Of a stretch of DNA of 64,000 nucleotides, positions 10,464-21,984 are shown piece by piece. The DNA lies in contig OZ038391.1 in NCBI GenBank assembly GCA_964036045.1, forward strand, positions 39,288,232 to 39,352,231, in the 5' to 3' direction. The DNA is from Eutreptiella sp. 'Long Island Sound 2002' (taxonomy: Eukaryota; Euglenozoa; Euglenophyceae; Eutreptiales; Eutreptiaceae). Position 1 is the stretch's first letter. Every line of letters starts with the position of its first letter. Made by a program: the position numbers and the translations under genes. Below the pieces are notes generated by a model. The model saw only the letters and a list, made by a program, of their open reading frames with translations. It had not been told where the DNA came from and ran no database searches.

Positions 10464-12588
10464 ATGCACACAGCCTACCGAGAATTCACAAAGCAACACC
10501 CCCGACCCATCCCAGCGACACCGCCCTACGCACCCACTGGATCGAAACACGAACCCGTCCCCCCGGTGACGGGCCGAGTCCCGCCACTAACCCTACTACT
10601 GGCCCCGAATGAAGCCAAACCCACGCAGACCACCGTCATCCACCACGGGGCAAAATGGCGCATACCGAAACACCACATGACCGCCCGAGACCTACCACGG
10701 GTCCCCCATGATTCCCAGAGCATGCCACGCACATGTGGGGCCTGTGACCCCGAGGCACCAACCACACCATGGCCCGTACTACACCTCATAGCACGCCACC
10801 ACACCCACCCCACAACCCACCCACCACCACAGGCCTACACATGGATAGCCCCATGGTTCCACCGCATCGACACTAACCCCACGGTAGCATGGAACCCCGA
10901 CCACGCGCCCAAATGGCTCTTCACCACTACACCCACATGGCCCCGCCCCAACCCGGCAGGAGTCGCCATCTGTTACAGCATGTACGAGCCAGGCAGAACG
11001 GGCAAGCACGAGCACCCCTACTATCCGCTCCACCACTCCTGCCACACACCGGAGCACCGAACACAAACCCTCACATGCCACGACCTAAACCCCGACACAG
11101 CCTACATCCTCCACTACATCTACTCCTACTTCACACAAGGACAGCCGGAGCAGGGACTCATAGCCCTATCCCCCCAAGCGAAACACATCATCTCCAAAGG
11201 AATAGGGGTGTACGCCACCCCCATCCTGCAGCCCACAACCCCAGTAGCCCACCTCGCCACGGGCCTTGCCATATACGCCTACCTGCCCATGAACCCATGC
11301 CGCCTCCCACAACCATCACCGGCGGACCGGCTCTTCTTCACCGACGCCTCAGGCGAATCCGCCCTCACGCCCATCACCGGGGGGGCCACCCTGCAGCTAA
11401 CCCACACCGGGGGACACTACCACATGGACCACCACACGGGCCACACCACCTATGGGGCCTCCTCCCACGGGGAGCTAGGGGACATGGCCGACGCCATCAC
11501 CGAGATCGCGGCCCACCTACCCGCCCACTCCCCGCACATCGTCCGGGTCTGGTTCGTGGTAGACGCCACTGTCGACACACACCTGCTCCTCCGCATAGCA
11601 AGGCAACCACTTCACAAAGCCACTGCGACGAGCCTCGGCACCCAGGCACTGCTGCTCTGGAAAGCCCTTCGCAGCCTTCCCCCCTACGTCCAACTCCACA
11701 TCGTGAAACAAGAGTCCCACAGACACCAATACGGAAATGGTAAGGTCGACAACCAGGCAGTACACCAGCGCACAACACACCTACCAGCCCTCCAGATCCC
11801 TGACCTCGGCCGCAACCACACACACCTCCAACACGTGCCCCCTGTACCCGAGCCCCATCAGACCCCGGACTGGGTACCAGAGGACGCCCCCTATTCCTCC
11901 CACGACAGAGCATACCACTACCCCAACCCCATCCAACATCTCGCCCGCGTGCTCGGCAACGCAGACAGCCGGGCGCATATCCAGGAGCTCCAGGACAGGC
12001 TGCAGATCCCCCCCTACCACTCAGCGCTGCGCCCAGCAAACATCCCAGCCCACCTCCAAAAACGACGCATCCAGCTCCTCAGGGAGCAAATTCCAATCCC
12101 TCACCAGGGTCGCCAGATGGCTCGCCCGCAAGCACATCCACGTCCCCGACGAACACACCCGTTGCCCGTGCGACCACACCACCCCGGAGGACTGGGAACA
12201 CTTCAAGAAATGCACCCTCCATACAGGCAGGGACACGCTAGTGGGCTGGTCCCCGGCGCAAACCCTGCGACAACACGAAGGATGGCCAACCCACAGCCAC
12301 GCACACCAGGCGACCGAACACCTCTTCCGGGACCCCCTGATCAAAGAAGCCACCATGAGAGGGGCGGTGACACAGGCCCTGCACCGACACCTCACCAAAC
12401 ACATCGAAAGCCCCATGGAGGCAGCAGCACACCTCCAGCTAGAGGCAGTCCGCAGAGCAGCGGCCCAAATGGTACACCGCAAACACCTCCTGTTAACACA
12501 CGCGGAGCAACTCACCGACCCCACCGCCAGGGAACACATGCAGCGTCTCATCCATTACCATGCCGTGCATGACCCAGATGTCCACTAA
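10464..12588 (+). CDS. LINE ORF2 C-terminal part: RNase H plus CCHC-like tail (frameshifted)
   Basis: RNase H signature residues appear in order: Asp in FFTDASGES (about residue 293), Glu in HGELGD (about 336), Asp in VVDATVD (about 366), and Asp in GNGKVDNQA (about 429). This arrangement fits the RNase H of RT-encoding elements that removes RNA from the cDNA hybrid. Downstream, the frame switches by one base near 12088. The continuation reads RVARWLARKHIHV and then a C-x-C...H-x3-C zinc motif (TRCPCDHTTPEDWEHFKKC), common at LINE ORF2 ends, and stops at TAA 12586-12588. The N-terminal endonuclease and RT are absent. The next ORF's ATG (12560) overlaps by 29 bases. Confidence 0.7.
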
Positions 12589-13850
12589 CCCACTCCGCGC
12601 TCCGCACGCGCCCCCCCTCTCCATCCACAGGTCTCCAAGACACCACCACAGCGCCCCGAGGCCCATCTCACACCCAAGAAGCCACCCGGCACCGCCCAGT
12701 CCGGCCGAGCCCAACCAGGGCCAACCATGCATCGACGTAGACGCGCAAGACCCCGGCAGCCCATCCAGCCCACCCCCCCCGGACCCGGGGCACCCCCCCC
12801 TCACACCGGCCACCGTCCGCGACCCCGACCTCCTCCGAGCAACCCTCCAAGACAGGGCCCCGACCACCCCCCTGGGCTGGTACCGCCTACAAGAGGACTG
12901 GACCAAGCTCACCGTCAAAGCCCTCCGGGACCTGACCACCCCAGGCAGCGGCCTCCACGAGACCATCGTAGACCTCGTAGTCTGGCGAGCCCGCAAACAC
13001 ACCCAGGGCCAGCACGTCTGGATCCCCCCCATCGAGTGGGGCCAGGCCCTGACGCACGACACCGGCCTCAACGTCACGCGTCAAGGGACCGTACGCCTAC
13101 GACGGGCCCCAGCGGAGACGGACCACCCAGCGGACCCGAACCGCCCGGAGCAGTGGGAACAGGCCACCGCACCAAACCGCGACACCGCCCTCCGCGCTGC
13201 CGGCCTCCGCACCCCAGACGACGACCCCCCCCCCCCACCTACAGACAGTGACCACCCCCCGCCGGAGGTCTGGGTTACAGTCCTGGAGCGCGGCCACTAC
13301 TACGTGATAACCGCTACGGCTACGTCCCCCGGCCCGCAATGGCTCATCCAAGGGACGGACACTATGTTCGCCCCAGAGACCGCCCCACCAGGGGCAGTAG
13401 GGGACCCCACCACCCAGCACAGGGTCCTCAGGGGCGTCCTCCAGCCAGGGGACAAGCCCCCAGCCCGCGCCCTGGCCCAAATCACCTCAGGGAAGGCGGG
13501 CTACCACCTGGGATTGGCCATGCTCTGCCTAACCCACTGGATCCAGTGCCGCTGGCCACCCACGGGGACCGTGCCCTGGGTTTGGGCCATCCCCACCGCC
13601 CACACACAAGTCGAGGCGGGCCCGGACACACGACCAAACCCCCCCCCCCCAGACCGCAGCAGTCCCTCACCTGCGGGTACCACGCCATCCACAGGGTCCT
13701 CAACTGCGCGGGTCTTAGCCCAAAGCTAGCATACCCCCTTCCCACCACTGACCAAGAGGTCCACCAGGTACGCAAGCTCGTCTGCGAAATCCTTGCCGCG
13801 GCAGCAGAAGACGGCAAGCTTCTCCTCCAAACCGCCCGGCCTACGTTGCA
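12560..13850 (+). CDS. Ulp1-like (C48) cysteine protease candidate within the LINE-type element
   Basis: After a Pro-rich N-terminus, residues 105-165 (LGWYRLQEDWTKL...GLHETIVDLVVW...IPPIEWGQ) resemble the start of Ulp1/SENP domains (Leu-Asn-Asp..Ile). A candidate catalytic His is in RGHYYVI (246), Asp in QGTD (267), and the Gln/Cys pair in RPQQSLTCGYHAI (Cys codon about 13670). The Gln/Cys part lies in the next frame, reached through a 12-C run at 13639-13650. The homopolymer may have slipped in the element or in sequencing. The family assignment rests on motif order only; an OTU-type protease or chance are alternatives. It overlaps the upstream RNase H ORF. Confidence 0.45.
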
Positions 13851-14209
13851 ACTGCCCACGCAAGCGCGCCGCGGCGAGCGGACACATACACCGACACAGC
13901 ACACCCCACCGCACAATCCCCGCCCATGCCCCTCCCCTCTCGCTGCTCAACCGGAGACCCACACACGCCCACCATCGCGCGCACCCCCAGGCCCCGCGAC
14001 ACGGCCCCCCCCCACCCGTCCGAACACCAGCACACGCCCGCCACACACCCGCCCACCGGACACCCCTCACCACCCCGCACACTCGACAACCCACACACAC
14101 CCGCCGAGAGGAGCCCCGCGCCCCGCGGCACGCCCACCCCACCCAGTGGCCCGCCCACGCCCCCCGCACACACCCCAGAGGACCCAGGCCCACCCCCCCC
14201 GGCCCCTGA

Positions 14210-16681
14210 ATGCAGCCCACGCGAACTATTTCCCCCCGCGGACGCCAACCCACACAACCTCGCACATTGCAGGACCCGGGCCCAGCCGAGCCCAGAAGGA
14301 GAAGGCCACAGCCCCGCGCCTCCCTCCCCCGCCGCTGGCGACCAGATCGGTTCGCCGGGCCGCCAGGTCACGACCGGGCCCCCCCAGCCGCCCGCCCTCA
14401 ACCTACAGCCCGAGGACATGCCCTCCATCCTCCCCGTCGTGGCCGCAGCAGAAGCCGCCGCCCACAAGTCCGCCCGCATCACAGCCCAACCCGCGTCCAC
14501 CACCTCCTCCTCATCCTCAGCCTCGTCCACCTCCTCCACCTCATCCTCCGACCCCCCCCTCCCCGCCGCCCTCATCCTCAAGGCCACGGCAAAAGCCAAA
14601 GCCGGGGCCGCACACACCGACCCCCCAACCCCCAAACAGGCGACTCGGGCACCCCGGCAACGCACCGGGACGACCCCCGACCCGACATCGGCGCCCTCAC
14701 ACCTCCGGACAGAGGTACTCCTCAACCTGGAACCGGACCCCAACCCCAAACCCGACCCCAAACCCAAGCCGGCGCCCACGCGAGCACACACAACACCACA
14801 AACGCAACGACACAAACCCAGCCGACACCACCCCCACCCGGACCCTCACCCAAGCAAGGACCCCCCACCCACCGCAACCCACGCCCCCCTCCCGCCGGCG
14901 CCCACCACCACCGCAGAGGCGGCCACCCAGCAGGACCCCGTCCAAGCCCTCGTCCGCATCCCCGTCACCAAGCGCCCCGTCATCCATCCCCCACAAACCA
15001 CCACCACCGCCGGCCAAACCGACCCAGGGACGTGGGACCCCTCGACCACCGTCACCGTCAAGCCCGGCCCCCGACCCGCCCCCCCTGCCCACCACATAGT
15101 GCAGCCCCGGGGACTGCCCACGATGCCCAACCCCCCACCCCACAAGGGGGACCGGAAACCCCACAAGGGGTCCATGGGCCATACCCGCAACACCAACCCC
15201 ACCACTACCCACACCACCACCACCAGCGGCCCCACCACCACCACTACCAACACCACCCCCACCACTACCACTGCCCACCGCCCTACCCCACCGGGCCACA
15301 ACCCCCCGTGCACGAACAGCACCAGCGAATGGGATGGCAGCCACCGAGCGCTCCACCCGCATACCCCACCTACCGCCAGGGGCCACACCCCCGTACCAGC
15401 CGACCCCCCCGTACCAGGAACCGTATCCGTATCCCCCCGGCCACCACGTCCACGCCGAAGGGGCCCCCCGGGCCCAACCCCGCCAAGGACAGTCACTCGA
15501 CCCATACCACCAGCCGCTGCCGCCACCACAGCCCTACGTGGCGGATCCATGGACGACGGGGGACCCCCCCCCCCCCCCCAGTACCAGGCGGCACCACGCG
15601 AACCCCCCAGGGGCCGCCGACGCCTCCTGACTGGCCCGACTGGAGCGATGAGGCCCGGTCCCGCAAACGGCGGCGCTCCCGCTCCCCCCCCGCACGGCAC
15701 ACTCGCCCACGGTGCCCACACTCCCACCGCGTCTCAACCACCCACTCGCGCCGCTCCCGCTCCCCCAGGTGCCACCACGACCCCCCGAGACCCCGCCCCC
15801 GTCGCTCCCGCTCCCCCCGGCACCACCACGAGCGCCACCGCCGCCCCATGTCCACCTCCCCCTCCCCCCAACGGCCATACAAGACCCCCAAGCCGAGCCC
15901 CCGCCACCACCGCTCCCGCTCCCCCCGACGCCGCCAGGCACGCCACCGCCGCCCCTCGTCCACCTCCCCCTCCCCCCACACGCCCCGCCGGGCTCCCCGT
16001 TCCCCCCGCCGCCCATACCCATCCACCACCCCCAGCCCCCGCCACCACCACTCCCGCTCCCCTGGACGCCACCAAGCGCGCCACCGCCGCCCCATGTCCA
16101 CCTCCCCCTCCCGTTCCCCCCTACGCCCGTACCCGTCCTCCACCCCCAGCCCCCGCCACCGCCGCTCCCGCTCCCCCAGGCACCGCCACCCCCGCCACCA
16201 CCGCAGGTCCACGTCCTCCCCGCGCCGCTCCAGGACCCCGGGCACGGACCCCTCCCCCCCCCAGGCCCCCGCCCACCTCGCCTGTTGGTGTCCCCCCGCT
16301 CTGCAGGAGCTCCGCCGCTGGGTGAAGTGGGCCGGGGGAGCGGGAAGGCACGAAGGGGTGCACATGGTGCATACCTTCGAGGAGGTGCGCACCCGCACCC
16401 CCGCAAACCCCAACGAGGCCGCCCCGGAGGCCATCATGCCGCAAGCGGCATGGGAGGCCCTCCTCCGCGATGCGGTCCAGGGCCTCCGCCCCCCCTACAC
16501 CCCCCAAGCCCTCCGCCAGTGGCTCCAGGCCACCCACCCCCAGGCCTGGGCCGCCGGCGCCCCCTCCCCACCCCGCCCCTCCCGCCACCACCACACCAGG
16601 AAGGGGCAGGACAAGGGCAAGGGAAGGGCAAGGGACACCAAGGAGCACTCAGGCAAGAGCGCACGGAGGGGCCCCAAGTAA
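14210..16681 (+). CDS. Arg/Ser-Pro-rich repeat protein with conserved-looking C-terminus
   Basis: All three plus frames are open for long distances because T is rare, so the true start is uncertain. This frame is favoured from about 15640 onward. It encodes repeated RSRSP blocks (units near 15740-16210, each with SPRHHRSRSP, QARHRRP and STSPSP), like RS domains of RNA-binding proteins. A mixed-composition segment follows (CPPALQELRRWVKWAGG, then TPQALRQWLQATHPQAW) and a basic tail before TAA at 16681. It may be an accessory or Gag-like protein of the LINE-type element. Function unknown. Confidence 0.4.
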   Translation: MQPTRTISPRGRQPTQPRTLQDPGPAEPRRRRPQPRASLPRRWRPDRFAGPPGHDRAPPAARPQPTARGHALHPPRRGRSRSRRPQVRPHHSPTRVHHLLLILSLVHLLHLILRPPPPRRPHPQGHGKSQSRGRTHRPPNPQTGDSGTPATHRDDPRPDIGALTPPDRGTPQPGTGPQPQTRPQTQAGAHASTHNTTNATTQTQPTPPPPGPSPKQGPPTHRNPRPPPAGAHHHRRGGHPAGPRPSPRPHPRHQAPRHPSPTNHHHRRPNRPRDVGPLDHRHRQARPPTRPPCPPHSAAPGTAHDAQPPTPQGGPETPQGVHGPYPQHQPHHYPHHHHQRPHHHHYQHHPHHYHCPPPYPTGPQPPVHEQHQRMGWQPPSAPPAYPTYRQGPHPRTSRPPRTRNRIRIPPATTSTPKGPPGPNPAKDSHSTHTTSRCRHHSPTWRIHGRRGTPPPPPVPGGTTRTPQGPPTPPDWPDWSDEARSRKRRRSRSPPARHTRPRCPHSHRVSTTHSRRSRSPRCHHDPPRPRPRRSRSPRHHHERHRRPMSTSPSPQRPYKTPKPSPRHHRSRSPRRRQARHRRPSSTSPSPHTPRRAPRSPRRPYPSTTPSPRHHHSRSPGRHQARHRRPMSTSPSRSPLRPYPSSTPSPRHRRSRSPRHRHPRHHRRSTSSPRRSRTPGTDPSPPQAPAHLACWCPPALQELRRWVKWAGGAGRHEGVHMVHTFEEVRTRTPANPNEAAPEAIMPQAAWEALLRDAVQGLRPPYTPQALRQWLQATHPQAWAAGAPSPPRPSRHHHTRKGQDKGKGRARDTKEHSGKSARRGPK

Positions 16682-18600
16682 GGGCAGGCACTCGCAGGGA
16701 CAGGACGCCGGAAGAGACACCACATGGGGGCAGGAAACCACCCAAGAACCAGGAAGGGGCGCAAGCGGGGACCAAGGCACGGAGGAAAAGGGCACCACGG
16801 CAGGCGCCACGACCCATTCCTAGGAAGGGCATACCACGACGGGGGGACCAGCGCCGCCCCACCCCCACCAAACACCCCACGACACCCGGGGGCGCACCCC
16901 CCAACACACACCACCGAAGCAAGCATCGGACGCCGTGCGGATCACACCAGCGCACACCCACCGGCCACCGGAAACCACACGGAGAATGGAGGGCACACCT
17001 ACACGGGGAGAACGGGCCACACCCACAGAGGAAGCCGCAGGGAACGCCGCCGCACGGCGCACCATCACGCCCTCACCGCCAGGCGACGATCCCGGCCACC
17101 ACAAGGGCCACCTCACAGGCACCGGAAGAGGACGAAGGCACGGCCACCGCGACCAGGGCTAGGGACCGAAACCCCCAGAGGACACGGGACCAAGGCACAG
17201 GCCCCCAGGGAGGGCAACCCCACGGACCGTCACGCGATCGGCCTACCCGACCCACCAGCCCGAGCGGCAGGCCCAAGCCCCCACAGCACGGACCCAGCGA
17301 GACACCCACACCTAACCGCACCCCCCAGCCACCAGCCAGCCACACTCCGGCCCGCACTCCGCACCACGACACAGGCCAGGCTGACCTCCACTGACCCACC
17401 GCGGCACCACGCGAGACCACGGCACACCACACCACAGCGCGCCACAGTGCAACGCGCCACAGCACGACGCGACGCGACGGGGCACAGAGCGGCACACCAC
17501 GGCATGACTGACCCTAACCTGAAGGACTAACCGAAGCCAGCCACCGCACACCCTGGAAGGCGCCGCGCCAGCACGCCACACACCAGCACCGCAGGCCACA
17601 CACGGGGCCACAGCGCGCCTGGCAACAACGGTGGCGGACCACCCAGAAGATTAAAACCGGCACCGCAGAGGGGAAAGGACACGAACAACCGCAGCCCCCT
17701 AACCCAAAACCACAAGCAGCCGCCTGGCGCAGCCGCCCAGCCGGCAGAGCCAGGACCTAACCCCGCAAGAAGGAGCGCCGAGCCCACCGTGTACATAGCC
17801 CACGCGACCCATGGGGCCGGAACGCGGCCAAACAGAACGCAACTGAAAACAGCAGCCCGGAAGACAACACTGAATGCAGGCCAGTGCGTGCACCAGCCCA
17901 GGGAAGGCAGAGGGAGGAACAGGCAAGCCCCCCCCCCCAAAAAAAAAAACGGAGGGGGGAGGGGAAAAAGGCGCGAAAACAGCCCACAGCCGCCAAACCG
18001 CCCGCCAACACCACCACAGGCGGCCAACCCCCCCCCCCAGAAGGCACCGAAGACAGGACCCCCAAAGAGGCACAGGGGGACCACCCACCCAAAACCGGCA
18101 ACACCAAGCCAGGAACAGCGGCCCACCGGGAAAAGGGACACCGAAACAAGCAAAAAAAAAAAAAAAGAGAGCCACCAGCCCAGCCCGGGAGAAAGGGGAT
18201 GGAGGGACAGGGACCACAAGGCCCGGGACAGGAACACCCAAAAAAAAAAAAGCGCAAAAAACACACCCCGACAACCCAGCCAAGAAGGGCTGGGTACAGC
18301 CGAGACCCAGGCCCAGCACACACGCCCACACCGCACGCCGGAGGCGGAAACGGCGGGGGGCAAGCGGGGCGCCCACGAAACCACACACGTCCCATAAGCA
18401 GGCCGAAACCGAACCCCAACCACGAACACCACAAACAGCCGACACTAGAGGGACAACACCACAAACCGTGCCCAAACACACCCACCCAAGACCCCAGCCA
18501 GGACTGGCGGGGTTAACAAAACCCACACCCAACCGCCAACCGGACCCAAACACAAACGCCGCACAACAGTAGGAAGCCCAGTGCCCACAGCCCGGGCACT
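16682..18600 (+). other. C/A-rich, T-poor stretch, probably non-coding
   Basis: Long ORFs here (for example 16724-17530 and 17874-18572) are rich in Pro/Thr/His/Gly/Lys. They arise in several frames at once from missing T, so I do not call them genes. Poly-A runs occur at 17940, 18150 and 18240. Probably the 3' untranslated part of the LINE-type element. Confidence 0.45.
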
Positions 18601-19056
18601 GAGGCAGCGCGTGCCATGCAGGTGACCCGGCCAAACGAGATCCGGAGACCGGGGGTAAGGCTGCATCCTAAGGCCTGCGCTGCTTTGACACTCGAGGCGG
18701 AGCGTGCGACACCCAAGCGCCTCGGAACCCTAGTACCAAGAACGTGCATGCATGCCTTGGGAACGGGATACGCCAAGAAGTCCGGTGAACCTCTAGGGTT
18801 CCGCCCAAAGGAGGGGACGTGCGCAAGCAAGGGGGTACACCCTCCCGGCGAGACAAGCACGTCACGCTGGCGGCGATCAGCCTTCCCGGTGTTGCCCGGG
18901 GCCGCTTTGTTGGGGGCCAACAGTCAGGTCTAGCGGGATGTAAGCCGCCTCCCCTTTTCACGCGCGGAGCCTCTTCCTGTTCGTCACAGGGGCGACGCCA
19001 GGGGGAACCATGGGGCGCCTCTCCACGACCGAGTGCACCTACCTACCTACCTACCT
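18601..19056 (+). other. LINE-type 3' end with ACCT microsatellite tail
   Basis: Composition becomes balanced again, and the segment ends in about five ACCT units (19037-19056) directly before repeat copy 2 resumes. Short simple-repeat tails are typical of several non-LTR families, which prime reverse transcription at their 3' end. Confidence 0.6.
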
Positions 19057-20152
19057 CTGTTCATGTAACTACAGGCCACAGGGAGTGCCAGGGACCATTG
19101 CTGTCGCCTGGGGGGCATTTGCCCTATGAATTTTAATATAAAAAGGCCCTAAAAACCCATGTTTTTACCACATGGGTCACCAAGACCCAAGCACCCCTCT
19201 TGGACTTGCCTTCCTTTGGATGTAGGCAAGCCTTCTAAGGAGGGGGGTGAAGCGGTAGGGTGGCCTCCAACCTACCCGCTGGCGCCACAGTGATAGTGGT
19301 GCTTGGGGATGCTGAATTTCAGCATCTCCCATTGAGATCTCACTGATTTCTTGGGGAATTCTTGTAAAATACCCCAGAAATTGTCATTTTTGGGCTGGCG
19401 CCGACATTCGTCGCCTGCGCGTCGCAGCCCCAGATCGAAGCTCTATTTCTCGATTTACGAGGATTTTAATCAATTTTATTATTGATTTATCGTTTTCGGA
19501 TTTATAGAAATGAGCCGTGACCATTTTTGCGGCCTTCCGCGAGGGTCAATTTTTGACGAAATTGGTCACGTAAAAGATTTGTCCGGAAAATCCTGAGGCG
19601 ATCCCAGGAATCAGCCAGGCGCCCAAGGCGTGGCCCAACAGTGGCCCTCTGCATATATAGTATGAATTGGGGAAGAGACGCCTCGTGTTGGCTACACGAC
19701 GCGTTGGGGGGAGACACGCGAAAAGGTTGTTTTCGACTCAAAAAACACTATATTTCACCGTTTTTCGCCCAAAAACCACTGTTTGGTCCAGTTTGGGCAG
19801 GATCTCAGTGGAGATCCTGATGACGACGACTCGTAGCCGTCAGTTTTTCTGATGGCGGCGACGCCGCTACCTGCATTTCGTCCTCTTTTCTAAGCTATTT
19901 TATAGTTTAGATGTGATACATGTACATAATACTAGTCTGCATGTCTCCTTTGTCTACATATACCTTCATCTCTTGCCTAGGACGCCAGATTGTGTCATGG
20001 CCGAGGCAAGGATCACAGAATTCTTTGGAGAAACCCGAACTGATGGTACTTCAGCACGAATTTCAAGAGGAATTCTTGGATTTTCATGGGACTGGGGTTG
20101 TGCATGCCAAGGGAAGCTTGGAGCCGCCACGTGCCCACCCCCCAACCTCTTC
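19054..20152 (+). repeat. Repeat unit R, copy 2, right part
   Basis: Matches copy 1 from CCTCTGTTCATG (8099 in copy 1) to CCCAACCTCTTCA. Its first 533 bp also match 9799-10331, so this segment appears on both sides of the LINE-type element. The end, TTCA at 20150-20153, is followed by unrelated sequence. Confidence 0.8.
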
Positions 20153-20154
20153 AC

Positions 20155-21757
20155 TGCATGGTTGCATCAAAATTTTTATAAAACATAGGGACAAGCCTCA
20201 AAAACACAAACGAAAGGAAGAGCAGGCGAAAAATTCGCCTCTCAGGTATGCCAGTGTCATGACACACGTATGCATTGTGTTCGTCGTGGTTGTTTCGTTA
20301 AAACGTTAGGCTTGTCTCCGTCGTGTCTCCGGGGGGTTGGGCGACTCCTGCATTCCCCCTGCACAGGTAAAAACAAGGTTGAAAGGTATGCTCGACGAAT
20401 GGTGCACGTAGTGCGCACGTAGGGTTAGAGAAGATGTAGTGCTCGCCATGCATGTGCCGGATTCCGACATACACACGTTGCCACGCTTCCTTGTGCATGC
20501 ACCCACCTTCCCTTCTCTTCACAGGTCCAAAGGAGAAGTGTGTGCTCGTGTTTGCGTCGTTTGTGCGTTATAGTAGGGTTGTTTAAACGCTTAGGTTTGT
20601 TTTGCGTTCGCTTCACTTCGGCATTCACACGATGCATGGTGAGTAAGGTAGGTAAGCCCAGGAAGAGCTCACCTTCTAGTTGAGTCAGTGTGGGTACAGT
20701 GGTTTTGGTTTCGCCTCCGAACGGGCGAAGTCCTTAAGCTTGCTTGCTTGCAACTGCATTCAGGAACAGTGTATTGTAGGGCACACTAAGAAGCGTATAA
20801 TACGTGGAGTGTGTCTTGGTTCCTCCGTCTTAAACCCAGTCCATTGGCCTCTGTTGTACAGGTGGGAGAGGTACAGGGTGATTGGTGCACGCAGCAGCTG
20901 CCTTTGGCGGCTATCCCATTTTTCTGCCCCAGCCAAACAGGGGCGCTGATCACAAACAAACAAATGGGAAAATTGAACGTCATGGCCGAGATCAACACTT
21001 ACTACACCCCTTGCACACGGCACTCCTTCCCTCTAAGCCCTGGCAGAGAAACGCGCGAGGGCGTCTCTGTCAGGCCACAGTCGCCTAGTGGCACTGTGTT
21101 CGCTTGTCGTTTCACAGGGGGGCCATTAGGGCTCATGAGACCTTTGCCATCGCCACGCCCAGTGGAATGTGGGTGTAGGAGTGGTAGTCCTGTGTGGGGG
21201 CTTGAGCCAGTTGCAGTAGCGCTTGCCCACCAGGATGGTGCCACTGTAGGGTGTGTAGGACCTGTAGTGCGTGTGGCACTGTCCCACCCGTTTCCTGCAA
21301 TTTTAGCAGGGTTGGTGGGCTGTGGCAGTGGTTAGGTCAGCGTTTTGGCCACTTAGCAAAATGGCGTTTTCATGCCTTCATAGCTTTTGGCTACCCCTCC
21401 CTTTAGTAGTCAGGTAGGTAGGAAAAACAATACCTGGATTAGTACGCTGGGTATTCCCCCAAGGTTTTGCGCCAGCACAGAAATTGGGCGCATAGGGGAG
21501 GGGAGAGTCGGGGCGTACCCCGTGGCATCAATAAGACAACCCTCCAGGTTTAGCAAGCGTGCAGACTGGGGTATAATTAGGACACCACTTCTGCAACTTG
21601 ATCTTAGGACCTCAGGCATAGCACACTCACACATACCTAGGCAGACATGTATAGCGACCAGGCTAGGAAGGGTAGAACCCCATGGGTCTGGACCAGTTAG
21701 GGGTCCTAACTGTGGGCACGCTTGTTCCCAAGGAGGGTGAACACACCTTGCTTGTCA
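20155..21757 (-). repeat. Possible 1.6-kb 3' LTR of element C
   Basis: Lies between repeat R and the polypurine tract downstream of element C's integrase. On the plus strand it starts TGCATGG and ends CTTGTCA, so it has TG..CA termini. No second copy is present: the right side of C's gag instead abuts the 720-bp repeat. The ORF at 20811-21335 has no recognisable domain. The call rests on position and termini alone. Confidence 0.35.
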
Positions 21758-21768
21758 TTCCCCCCTGG
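21758..21768 (-). promoter_or_regulatory. Polypurine tract of element C
   Basis: The minus strand reads CCAGGGGGGAA immediately before TGACAAG, the expected primer for plus-strand DNA synthesis next to a 3' LTR. The next 216 bp up to the integrase stop (21985) are untranslated. Confidence 0.55.
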
Positions 21769-21984
21769 TCATTAGAATAGCTAGCCACCGTTCATCGTTG
21801 GCTCCCCAAGGTCATAACATCAGGGCAGATCCCATGGCACACATGGTCAACAAAGCAAACACTCGCTGGTTGGCTGCAAACCTGATAAGCGGCCATCTGG
21901 CTCACGCTGGTAACCATAGGCATGGGACTGCAGGGCACAGCCACGGTTGGTGCAGTGCTCAGAGTGCTCACCGACCCTGGGAGG

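Larger units (their letters stand above)
10332..19053 (+). mobile_element. C-rich non-LTR (LINE-type) retrotransposon, 5'-truncated
   Basis: Begins abruptly inside repeat copy 2, carries an RNase H and zinc-knuckle C-terminal ORF typical of LINE ORF2, further ORFs, a long non-coding tail, and ends in an ACCT microsatellite (19037-19056). No reverse transcriptase catalytic domain is seen upstream of RNase H, so the 5' part is missing. It is flanked by 533-bp direct repeats (9799-10331 and 19054-19586). The plus strand is strikingly poor in T: 14041-14100 has 2 T and 36 C by hand count. Confidence 0.7.

Noticed and set aside
12727-18572. Many long ORFs on both strands of the C-rich region as separate genes
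   Set aside because: Missing T removes stops in every frame; most translate to Pro/His/Thr/Arg or Gly/Val-rich low-complexity sequence without domains.
20811-21335. 174-codon ORF as a host gene
   Set aside because: Lies inside the putative 1.6-kb LTR, has no domain and is overlapped by other ORFs.
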